Notes under the pieces: model-generated | Databases searched by the model: none | Told to the model about the DNA's origin: nothing | The model's input: only the letters and a program-made list of their open reading frames with translations | Made by a program: the position numbers and the translations under genes | Part shown: piece by piece, positions 1-5,340 of the stretch | Position numbering within the stretch: position 1 is the first letter of the stretch | Layout of the letters: every line of letters begins with the position of its first letter | NCBI GenBank assembly: GCA_017560955.1 | Contig: JAFZDV010000180.1 | Coordinates: 1-7,182 of the forward strand | From: Anaerotignum sp. | Lineage (GTDB): Bacteria > Bacillota > Clostridia > Lachnospirales > Anaerotignaceae | Length of the DNA stretch: 7,182 nt | Direction: 5' to 3'

Positions 1-981
1 GGCTTCATCCAGATTTTTCACTACCCTTGTAGAAAGGATATAATCTGCATATTCTGTGCCCCAGTCTTCTTCTGTTGCCGCCACAGAGCCATCCACCAGT
101 TTCTGTGTCATTTCATCGCCGCGGATCTCTACTTTCTTTTCCTGCAGTGCTTTGCCTACTGCAGGAAGGAAATCTTCTGCAATTTTTTCATGAACCAGCA
201 GGCTTTCACAGGCATTGCAAACACCGGGACGCTGAGTTTTCGCATTGATGACGATTTTTGCCGCTTTTTCAAAGTCTGCACTTTCATCCACATAAACATG
301 GCAGTTGCCCACACCTGTCTGGATGACAGGAACGGTACTGTTCTGTACTACGCTATTGATGAGACCTGCACCGCCGCGAGGAATGAGAACATCCAGATAG
401 CCATTCAGACGCATCATTTCATTGGCTGTTTCTCTGGAAGTATCAGGCACCATCTGCACCGCATCTTCAGGCAGACCTTCTGCCGCCAAAGCAGAGCGGA
501 TAGCATTGACTACCGCATGGTTTGTCTGGAATGCTTCTTTGCCGCCACGCAAAATGACTGCACTGCCTGCTTTCAGGCACAGACCGAAGGCATCGGCTGT
601 TACATTGGGGCGAGCCTCAAAAATGATGCCGATAACGCCCATAGGCACTCTTTTCTGACCAACCATCAGACCATTATCCAGTTTCTTCATGGAAAGGACT
701 TCGCCAACAGGGTCATCCAGTTTTGCCACCTGACGCAGGCCATCGGCCATATCTGCCACACGGGCATCAGTCAGGGTCAGTCTGTCAATAAAAGCACCTT
801 TAATACCATTAGCCAGAGCCGCATCCACATCGGCTTTATTTTTTGCAAGGATGTCATCTTTTGCGGCCATAAGCGCATCAGCAGATGCCAACAATGCTTT
901 ATTTTTCACAGGAGTCGACAGTGTTGCCAGCACAACAGCCGCCGCCTTTGCTTTTTTCCCCATTTCGACCAGATTGCTCAT
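1..981 (-). CDS. proA: Gamma-glutamyl phosphate reductase ProA (partial, C-terminus beyond window)
   Basis: NADPH-dependent reduction of gamma-glutamyl phosphate to glutamate 5-semialdehyde, the second step of proline synthesis, in the cytosol. The 327 visible codons translate cleanly, and about 90 C-terminal residues of the usual ~415 are cut off by the window edge. Aldehyde dehydrogenase-superfamily landmarks are present: GIIFEARPNVTADA at about 118-131, LKAGSAVILRGG at about 136-147, IPRGGAGLI at about 202-210, and RPGVCNA at 251-257 with the expected catalytic Cys255. The visible fragment ends in a region typical of ProA (GTEYADYILS). I chose the ATG at 981 because GGGAGG (994-989) sits 7 nt from it. 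An ATG two codons upstream (987-985) overlaps the stop of the preceding cyclo-ligase gene as ATGA, but it is too close to the Shine-Dalgarno. It is the last visible gene of an operon whose first gene is proB. The family assignment is very secure. Confidence 0.97.
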   Translation of the reverse strand, partial: MSNLVEMGKKAKAAAVVLATLSTPVKNKALLASADALMAAKDDILAKNKADVDAALANGIKGAFIDRLTLTDARVADMADGLRQVAKLDDPVGEVLSMKKLDNGLMVGQKRVPMGVIGIIFEARPNVTADAFGLCLKAGSAVILRGGKEAFQTNHAVVNAIRSALAAEGLPEDAVQMVPDTSRETANEMMRLNGYLDVLIPRGGAGLINSVVQNSTVPVIQTGVGNCHVYVDESADFEKAAKIVINAKTQRPGVCNACESLLVHEKIAEDFLPAVGKALQEKKVEIRGDEMTQKLVDGSVAATEEDWGTEYADYILSTRVVKNLDEA

Positions 982-983
982 AT

Positions 984-1541
984 TCATGCCTCCCATCCGT
1001 TTTCTGTTACGATATCGTCTAAAGGGATATCTGTTTTTTCTGTCGGTATATCCGTTTCTGTCAGCTGCTCGCTGAAACCGATACCGATTTTTCGATATCC
1101 CTGATATTTTTCAAAGTAAGTATCATAATATCCGCCGCCATATCCAATGCGGTGTTTTCTTCTGTCAAACAATGCCCCCGGAACAAGGAACAGATCCCCT
1201 TCTGCAGGAATGACTGCATCCGCCACGGTTCCCTTTGGCTCCATCACATGAAATCTGCCTTCCTGCAGGTCATCAAAAGAAGTGATCGATATAAAATACA
1301 TTACCCTCTCTTTTTCTGTTTTCGGCACAGCAACGATTTTTCCTTCTTTCCATGCCTGTTCCATGATTTCTCTTGTTTCTATTTCCGTTCCCATGCTCAC
1401 AAAAGTGAAAACCTTTTTCGCTTTTCGAAAGGCTTCACTTTGCAGGAGATATGCCGCCGCTTTTCTGCTTTTTTCTCTTCGTTCTTCCGAGGAAATGGCA
1501 TTTCTTCTGGCAAGGGCCTCCGCTCTTAATTTTTTCTTCAT
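984..1541 (-). CDS. 5-formyltetrahydrofolate cyclo-ligase (methenyl-THF synthetase)
   Basis: ATP-dependent conversion of 5-formyl-THF (folinate) to 5,10-methenyl-THF, which returns this storage or inhibitory folate to the one-carbon pool; cytosolic. The 185-residue length is typical of the family. Visible motifs are a basic N-terminus (MKKKLRAEALARRNAIS), SMGTEIETREI at about 49-59, the EP pair at 101-102, and the signature PGALFDRRKHRIGYGGGYYD at about 121-140, which contains the glycine-rich phosphate-binding segment. The C-terminal PTEKTDIPLDDIVTE (about 166-180) is also characteristic. The ATG at 1541 overlaps the TGA of the upstream DUF2085 gene (ATGA, 4 bp), and GGGAGGG lies 8 nt upstream of it, so the start is well supported. 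No functional link to proline synthesis is evident; the operon position may reflect co-expression only. Orthologues carry names such as fau or yqgN; I leave the symbol blank. Confidence 0.95.
   Translation of the reverse strand: MKKKLRAEALARRNAISSEERREKSRKAAAYLLQSEAFRKAKKVFTFVSMGTEIETREIMEQAWKEGKIVAVPKTEKERVMYFISITSFDDLQEGRFHVMEPKGTVADAVIPAEGDLFLVPGALFDRRKHRIGYGGGYYDTYFEKYQGYRKIGIGFSEQLTETDIPTEKTDIPLDDIVTENGWEA
989..994 (-). promoter_or_regulatory. Ribosome-binding site that decides the proA start
   Basis: GGGAGG on the minus strand lies inside the last codons of the cyclo-ligase gene. It leaves 7 nt to the ATG at 981 but only 1 nt to the ATG at 987, which favours the shorter ProA (MSNLVEMG). 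Translation of proA is probably coupled to the upstream gene. Confidence 0.75.
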
Positions 1542-2161
1542 GGCACCAGCCCTCCCATCAGAAACAACATCACTGCTGAAACCAGAAGAGAAACCCTCCA
1601 GTAAGGAAAATCTTCTTTTTTACAGATACTTTTCAGCAACAGCCATACAACACCACCCCAGAGGAACACTTCCCCTGCCATGGAAATGACTGCCGCAATA
1701 ATCCAAATCGGCATTCCAGCATACAGACCCAAACTAAATCCAACAGAAAGGATCATCAGCATAACTAATTCTGCTGTTCTTTCATAAATCGGCTCATCAT
1801 CACTTTTTTTCGTATCCATATTGACTGCCATCAGCAGAAATCCGGGCACAACCGCCCCAACCAGACTGCCAGAAAAAACACGCATCAGCTGACTGCTTTC
1901 CCAGAACCCAAGATAACTGCCAACACCGTCAATCCCGACAGGAAGAACAGCCAGTCCTGTCAGTATCGCCTGTACCATGGAAAATGGTCTTCCATTCCCC
2001 ACTCTCTTTTTCAGAAAAAAGAAACAAAACGCAAAAAATGCCCCGATATAGATACCCATGCAGCGGGCACAAAGGGGCATCTGCATTCCATCAAATATAA
2101 AACTGCGCTCCGCCATCTGATGACAGACGGCAGAGCCCATTCTTTCCATAAAATCAAACAT
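1538..2161 (-). CDS. DUF2085 family polytopic membrane protein
   Basis: A predicted integral membrane protein of 207 residues and unknown function. The N-terminal part holds the conserved pattern I associate with DUF2085: C13-H14-Q15, RSF at 19-21, then PLCARCMGIYIG at 29-40 with Cys31 and Cys34. A conserved-looking aspartate follows in PVGIDG (Asp78). Hydrophobic segments lie roughly at 37-50, 63-85, 95-113, 130-150, 152-176 and 188-206, giving about six membrane helices. Cys13, His14, Cys31 and Cys34 next to the first helix could form a metal or redox site; this is inference. The ATG lies 1 nt after the TGA of the zinc-ribbon gene, and I see no good Shine-Dalgarno, so translation probably depends on re-initiation after the upstream gene. 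Its stop overlaps the cyclo-ligase start. Family recognition is from the motif pattern only. Confidence 0.85.
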   Translation of the reverse strand: MFDFMERMGSAVCHQMAERSFIFDGMQMPLCARCMGIYIGAFFAFCFFFLKKRVGNGRPFSMVQAILTGLAVLPVGIDGVGSYLGFWESSQLMRVFSGSLVGAVVPGFLLMAVNMDTKKSDDEPIYERTAELVMLMILSVGFSLGLYAGMPIWIIAAVISMAGEVFLWGGVVWLLLKSICKKEDFPYWRVSLLVSAVMLFLMGGLVP

Positions 2162-2162
2162 A

Positions 2163-2666
2163 TCAGTAAGTGATCACAGGGGAAGAGCCTGTATTAAAAA
2201 TACTGCCTACAATACCCATGCTTGTACTCAGACCACAACACAGGAAAGAAATCACCAGCATCAGTACACTGACTTTCATCAGCAGTTTACCGAAATCACG
2301 ATAATCCTGAGAAGGGCTTTTAGAGAGTACCACACCTGCCACACAGCCTGCAACAGCACCAAAGCCACCGACCATCACAATCAGCACGATAACTGCTACC
2401 TTCAGCAGAGGGTGGATCTTTGCATCCGCCGCAACAGTCGCTTTTTTCTTATATTCCGCCTCACCTGTTTCGGTGCTGCTTTCAAAACGGTGAGATGTGC
2501 CATCCTGCTCCTCTACCGTAAATTCTTCTACTGTTTCTGCTTTGATTTCTTCCGCATGACCATCAATGACCTCTTTGGAAGGATCGATATTATTTCTAAC
2601 ATTACACACAGGGCAACCCAGACTTTCATCTAAAATCTGTCTGCCGCAGTTAGGACAAAAACTCAT
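2163..2666 (-). CDS. Zinc-ribbon membrane protein of unknown function
   Basis: A 167-residue protein that I cannot assign to a characterised family. It begins with a short zinc ribbon: CPNC (Cys4, Cys7) and CPVC (Cys18, Cys21), the usual CxxC-x10-CxxC arrangement expected to bind one zinc. A polar, acidic linker (about 27-75, rich in Glu) follows, with a short basic patch KKK at 73-75. Two hydrophobic segments at about 87-114 and 128-157 complete it, with the short hydrophilic loop SKSPSQDYRDFGK between them. There is no signal peptide, so the zinc ribbon most likely faces the cytosol. GGAGG (2680-2676) lies 9 nt from the ATG, supporting the start. It begins 23 nt after the proB stop and ends 1 nt before the DUF2085 start, so it is operonic. 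It may work with the DUF2085 protein; that is inference. Confidence 0.88.
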   Translation of the reverse strand: MSFCPNCGRQILDESLGCPVCNVRNNIDPSKEVIDGHAEEIKAETVEEFTVEEQDGTSHRFESSTETGEAEYKKKATVAADAKIHPLLKVAVIVLIVMVGGFGAVAGCVAGVVLSKSPSQDYRDFGKLLMKVSVLMLVISFLCCGLSTSMGIVGSIFNTGSSPVITY

Positions 2667-2689
2667 ATTTCATTACCTCCAGTTTTCTG

Positions 2690-3475
2690 TTATCCAAACA
2701 AAGTTCCGACATCTTCTCCATCAATAATGCGATGCACCACTTTCGGGTCTTCCCCGAGTGCAATAGCCATCTGTACCTTTGCCGCAAGGCAGATCTCAGC
2801 TGCCTGCAGTTTTGTTTTCATGCCGCCAACACTGAATTCGGAACCTTTCTTTTCCCCTGCCATAGCTTTTACTTCGTCTGTGATTTCCGCCACATAGGAA
2901 ACACGTTTTGCATCATCATTATGTCTGGGGTCTTTATCATACAATGCATCGATATCTGTCAAGAGGATCAGCAGATCCGCCTCCACGATTTCTGCTACCA
3001 TAGCAGAAAGGCGGTCATTATCGGAAATTTCGATTTCGTATGTAGAAATGGTATCGTTTGCATTGATGATAGGGATGATGCCCATTTCCAGCAGAGTCAT
3101 CAGTGTATTATGGGTATTTTCATAACGGCTGTCACTGCTCAGTTCTTCTTTTGTCAGAAGGACCTGTGCCACCGTCTGATTATATCTGTTGAAGAAATTC
3201 TGATAGATCTGCATCAGCATAGCCTGACCAACTGCCGCTGCCGCCTGTTTTTCCTTGATGATGGTAGGGCGTTCTTTCATATTCATACGCACTGCGCCAA
3301 CACCAATGGCACCACTGGTCACAAGAACAACTTCCTTGCCGCGATTTCTCAGATCTGTCAGCACCCATGCCAGTTCTTCAATTCTTTTCAGATTCAGTCT
3401 GCCATTGGGATATGTGATGGTAGATGTACCAACTTTTACGATAATTCGATTACAATCTTTCAGTTTATCTCTCAA
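2690..3475 (-). CDS. proB: Glutamate 5-kinase ProB (AAK domain only, no PUA domain)
   Basis: Phosphorylates glutamate with ATP to gamma-glutamyl 5-phosphate, the first and normally proline-inhibited step of proline synthesis; cytosolic. Amino-acid-kinase motifs run in the expected order (numbering from the TTG start): IIVKVGTST at 11-19, LVTSGAIGVG at 51-60, IPIINANDT at about 134-142, SDNDRLSAMVA at 151-161, LLTDIDALYDKDPR at 171-184 and the GGMKTK loop at 217-222. The protein stops at 261 residues, so it lacks the ~100-residue C-terminal PUA domain of E. coli ProB (367 aa); short forms are known in Gram-positive bacteria. I chose TTG at 3475 because GGAGTGAT (3487-3480) sits at good distance from it. 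The GTG at 3484, giving 264 residues, lies inside that Shine-Dalgarno and has no usable site of its own. It is first gene of the operon that ends with proA. Confidence 0.96.
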   Translation of the reverse strand: MRDKLKDCNRIIVKVGTSTITYPNGRLNLKRIEELAWVLTDLRNRGKEVVLVTSGAIGVGAVRMNMKERPTIIKEKQAAAAVGQAMLMQIYQNFFNRYNQTVAQVLLTKEELSSDSRYENTHNTLMTLLEMGIIPIINANDTISTYEIEISDNDRLSAMVAEIVEADLLILLTDIDALYDKDPRHNDDAKRVSYVAEITDEVKAMAGEKKGSEFSVGGMKTKLQAAEICLAAKVQMAIALGEDPKVVHRIIDGEDVGTLFG

Positions 3476-3479
3476 AACG

Positions 3480-3487
3480 ATCACTCC
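3480..3487 (-). promoter_or_regulatory. Ribosome-binding site favouring a TTG start for proB
   Basis: GGAGTGAT on the minus strand resembles the full anti-16S complement GGAGGTGAT with one base missing. The core GGAG ends 8 nt before TTG (3475-3473). An alternative GTG start (3484-3482) falls within this element, so it would lack a ribosome-binding site. Confidence 0.6.
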
Positions 3488-3517
3488 GTTTCAAAATAGA
3501 TTTCTTCTCATATTATC

Positions 3518-3546
3518 AGTATACACCAAATTGCATCTGCAAAAAA
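3518..3546 (-). promoter_or_regulatory. Tentative promoter of the proB operon
   Basis: A promoter is expected here because a terminator separates proB from the gene upstream. The best -10 is TATACT (3523-3518), five of six matches to TATAAT. At 17 nt spacing the -35 position holds only TTTTTT (3546-3541), a weak match. A second possible -10, TAATAT preceded by TGA, lies just downstream. The exact promoter is uncertain. Confidence 0.35.
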
Positions 3547-3562
3547 GGAAAAATATCTTAAG

Positions 3563-3591
3563 AAATAAAAAGGAGCCCTTTTGGACTCCTT
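3563..3591 (-). terminator. Intrinsic terminator of the flavin oxidoreductase gene
   Basis: The minus-strand RNA can form a 9-bp stem, AAGGAGUCC paired with GGGCUCCUU including one U-G wobble, around an AAAA loop. UUUUAUUU follows. The stem starts 3 nt after the TGA of the oxidoreductase gene. Read on the plus strand the wobble becomes an A/C mismatch and no T-run follows, so it acts on minus-strand transcripts. It insulates the proB operon from the upstream gene. Confidence 0.88.
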
Positions 3592-3594
3592 CTA

Positions 3595-4647
3595 TCAGAT
3601 TTCTCCGCAAAGTTCTTTCATTACTTTTTCTACTGTAGACAGTTCCTGCAGTTCATGGGCATAAGCACCACAGAACACCAGACCTTCTCTGCCTTCTACA
3701 GAATCAATCAGTTTCTGGGAAATGCAGTATTTTGTTTCTGCTGGTTTACAGTGTCCCATACAGCCATAGCAATGTTCCACAGGAATACGGCCTTCTTCCG
3801 CTTTCTGCAGAAAAGGATTCTGGATAGCTCTTGCCGCCAGACCCACAGGGCTTTCGATGATTCTGACATCTTCCGCTCTGCTGTCCAGATAAGCCTGTTT
3901 ATATGCCATGGAAGCATCACATTCTTCCGTTGCAACAAATTTTGTGCCTACCTGTACACCACTTGCCCCCATCTGAATCAGTCTTTCCACATTGGCATGG
4001 TTTCTCACACCGCCCCCTGCGATCACAGGGATCGATACACCATTCTTTTCTTCCAGTTCCTTTACCAGAACCAGAACTTCTGCCAGACTTTCTTCCAGAG
4101 AAGGAAATTTGCCATTTACCATGTCATTGTATTTATAACCAAGATGGCCGCCTGCCAGAGGGCCTTCCACAACGACAGCATCAGGCAGTCTGCCCTGTCG
4201 CTGCCAGTTTCTTACAATCAGTTTCAATGCAAGGGCAGAAGAAACGATGGGAATGATAGCCACATCACTGTCTGCCGCATATTTGGGCAGATTCAGCGGA
4301 AGACCTGCACCGGAAACAATAAAATCCGCCCCTGCTGCAATGGCTTCTCTGACACATTCCTCATAGTGGTTCATCACAGACATAAAGTTGAACCCAATGA
4401 TGCCATCAGGAGAAATTTCTCTTGCCTTTTCCATTTCCTTTCGGATGCCGCGCAGGTTTGCCTGCAGGGGATTTTCTTTAAAATCAGATTCCCTGAAACC
4501 GGGATGTACCCCAGTGATGGTACCAACACCACCATGCTTTGCCACATTGCCTGCCAGAGAAGACAGAGAAATGCCTACGCCCATACCGCCCTGCACAATA
4601 GGTCTCTTTGCTGTTTTATTTCTAATTTTCAGTTCATTCAGAATCAT
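3595..4647 (-). CDS. NAD(P)H-dependent flavin oxidoreductase / nitronate monooxygenase family protein with C-terminal Cys cluster
   Basis: An FMN-binding TIM-barrel enzyme of the nitronate monooxygenase/FabK superfamily, 350 residues, cytosolic. Visible family motifs are PIVQGGMGVGIS at 16-27, GFNFM at 85-89, VEGPLAGGHLGY at 160-171 with the His168 used as catalytic base in nitronate monooxygenases and FabK, and the phosphate-binding segments IAGGGV at 209-214 and GVQVGTKF at 230-237. The C-terminus carries Cys293, Cys296, Cys300 and Cys308 (CYGCMGHC, then KYC), with further cysteines at 326 and 347. This resembles a metal or Fe-S ligand set and is not part of the FabK or fungal enzymes as I know them. 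The true substrate cannot be told from sequence; FabK (enoyl-ACP reductase) is less likely given the length, the tail and the lack of fatty-acid genes nearby. GGAGG lies 5 nt from the ATG. The gene stands alone between its own promoter and terminator. Confidence 0.9.
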   Translation of the reverse strand: MILNELKIRNKTAKRPIVQGGMGVGISLSSLAGNVAKHGGVGTITGVHPGFRESDFKENPLQANLRGIRKEMEKAREISPDGIIGFNFMSVMNHYEECVREAIAAGADFIVSGAGLPLNLPKYAADSDVAIIPIVSSALALKLIVRNWQRQGRLPDAVVVEGPLAGGHLGYKYNDMVNGKFPSLEESLAEVLVLVKELEEKNGVSIPVIAGGGVRNHANVERLIQMGASGVQVGTKFVATEECDASMAYKQAYLDSRAEDVRIIESPVGLAARAIQNPFLQKAEEGRIPVEHCYGCMGHCKPAETKYCISQKLIDSVEGREGLVFCGAYAHELQELSTVEKVMKELCGEI

Positions 4648-4682
4648 AATTACCTCCAGTTATTTCAATAAATAACAAAAAA

Positions 4683-4712
4683 ATTATATATAATCCGCAT
4701 TTTGCTTGTCAA
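4683..4712 (-). promoter_or_regulatory. Consensus sigma-A-type promoter of the flavin oxidoreductase gene
   Basis: On the minus strand TTGACA (4712-4707) and TATAAT (4688-4683) are separated by 18 nt; both hexamers match the consensus exactly. Transcription would start near 4676, giving a leader of about 30 nt that contains the GGAGG of the gene. Strong expression is expected unless it is repressed. Confidence 0.88.
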
Positions 4713-4729
4713 CGCATCCTGCTCATGTT

Positions 4730-4808
4730 TGTATCTGTCAACAAAACCCATTCCCCTGTAAAATTATATGAAAATTTTTCCAAAACCTATTGCATCTGTC
4801 AAAAAAAC
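4730..4808. repeat. Imperfect 18-bp direct repeat in the divergent intergenic region
   Basis: TGTATCTGTCAACAAAAC (4730-4747) and TGCATCTGTCAAAAAAAC (4791-4808) agree at 16 of 18 positions and lie 61 bp apart. The second copy overlaps the predicted -35 box of the EamA gene. A related sequence, ATTGCATCTGCAAAAAA, occurs at 3530-3546 next to the proB promoter. It may be a regulator site, or chance similarity in AT-rich DNA. Confidence 0.45.
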
Positions 4809-4818
4809 AAATTATAAT
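4790..4818 (+). promoter_or_regulatory. Promoter of the EamA transporter gene
   Basis: TTGCAT (4790-4795), 17 nt, then an exact TATAAT (4813-4818). The start of transcription would fall near 4825, at the left edge of the Fur box, giving a leader of about 53 nt. A weaker alternative is TTGATA (4824-4829) with TATATA (4849-4854) at 19 nt spacing. In both cases the Fur box overlaps promoter or start site, as expected for repression. Confidence 0.72.
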
Positions 4819-4824
4819 TCTAAT

Positions 4825-4839
4825 TGATAATCATTATCA
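4825..4839. promoter_or_regulatory. Fur box (iron-responsive operator)
   Basis: TGATAATCATTATCA is a perfect 7-1-7 inverted repeat that matches the B. subtilis Fur box TGATAATNATTATCA at every defined position. The symmetry continues outward (TAA at 4821-4823 pairs with TTA at 4841-4843) after one mismatch. The match is better to Fur than to PerR (TTATAATNATTATAA). It lies just downstream of the predicted -10 box and 38 nt upstream of the EamA start codon, where a bound repressor would block transcription. That Fur is the bound protein is inferred from the motif. Confidence 0.87.
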
Positions 4840-4877
4840 TTTAGAGAGTATATAAAATTTCAAGGGGGGATTTTTCC

Positions 4878-5291
4878 ATGTGGGTATTATTCGCATTTCT
4901 TTCTGCAATCTTTGCAGCTATGACTTCTATTCTTGCTAAAATCGGTATGGACGGTATCGATTCCAATCTGGGTACTGCCATTCGTACGGTCGTTGTGCTG
5001 ATCATGGCATGGGGCATTGTCCTCATTACAGGCAAACACCATGGCATTGAAAATATTACGACAAAAGGCTGGATCTTTTTAGTTCTGTCCGGTCTGGCTA
5101 CAGGTCTTTCATGGCTGTTCTATTTCCACGCACTGCAGATGGGTCAGGCATCCAAGGTCGTTCCCATCGATAAATTCAGTGTTGTTATTTCCATGATCCT
5201 TGCATTTGTTGTGCTGAAAGAACCTGCATCCCTGCAGACCATCATCGGCGGTGTTTTCATTACCATCGGTACTTTCGTTCTGATCCTGTAA
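4878..5291 (+). CDS. Single-domain EamA/DMT-family membrane transporter
   Basis: A 137-residue membrane protein equal to one EamA repeat of the drug/metabolite transporter superfamily; the usual family member has two repeats and ten helices. Hydrophobic segments lie at about 2-20, 34-51, 65-85, 97-114 and 118-137, giving five helices. The EamA-type stretch ASKVVPIDKFSVVISMILAF (91-110) followed by LKEP (113-116) marks the fourth helix and the loop after it. A half-size protein would have to act as a dimer, as small DMT proteins do. The substrate is unknown. AGGGGGGA lies upstream of the ATG with about 8 nt spacing. The gene stands alone between a promoter with a Fur box and a strong terminator, so it is probably expressed when iron is scarce. 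A role in iron limitation, for example export of a chelator or metabolite, is inference from the operator only. Confidence 0.9.
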   Translation: MWVLFAFLSAIFAAMTSILAKIGMDGIDSNLGTAIRTVVVLIMAWGIVLITGKHHGIENITTKGWIFLVLSGLATGLSWLFYFHALQMGQASKVVPIDKFSVVISMILAFVVLKEPASLQTIIGGVFITIGTFVLIL

Positions 5292-5306
5292 ATTTATAAA
5301 AAAATA

Positions 5307-5339
5307 ACCCCGACAGATGTCGGGGTCTTTTTTTATTTC
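5307..5339. terminator. Bidirectional intrinsic terminator shared by the EamA gene and glnS
   Basis: ACCCCGAC (5307-5314) pairs with GTCGGGGT (5319-5326) around an AGAT loop, giving an 8-bp GC-rich stem. On the plus strand it is followed by CTTTTTTTATTT. On the minus strand the stem is followed by TATTTTTTTAT. It lies about 15 nt from the stop codons of both converging genes, so it can end both transcripts. Confidence 0.93.
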
Positions 5340-5340
5340 A

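Noticed and set aside
190..1104. 304-codon open frame on the plus strand opposite proA.
   Set aside because: Shadow of proA in the same register; the real protein has the RPGVCNA active site and ALDH-family motifs.
2732..3499. 255-codon open frame on the plus strand opposite proB.
   Set aside because: Shadow of proB; composition is unlike a real protein and no ribosome-binding site is seen.
3655..4671. 338-codon open frame on the plus strand opposite the flavin oxidoreductase.
   Set aside because: Same codon-register shadow effect; the minus-strand product has clear FMN-enzyme motifs.
142..5237. At least nine CTGCAG palindromes (for example 142, 1202, 1263, 2804, 3646, 3805, 4462, 5133, 5232), more than expected by chance.
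   Set aside because: The three I checked (142, 5133, 5232) fall in frame as CTG-CAG (Leu-Gln), so preferred codons explain the excess without a restriction or modification signal.
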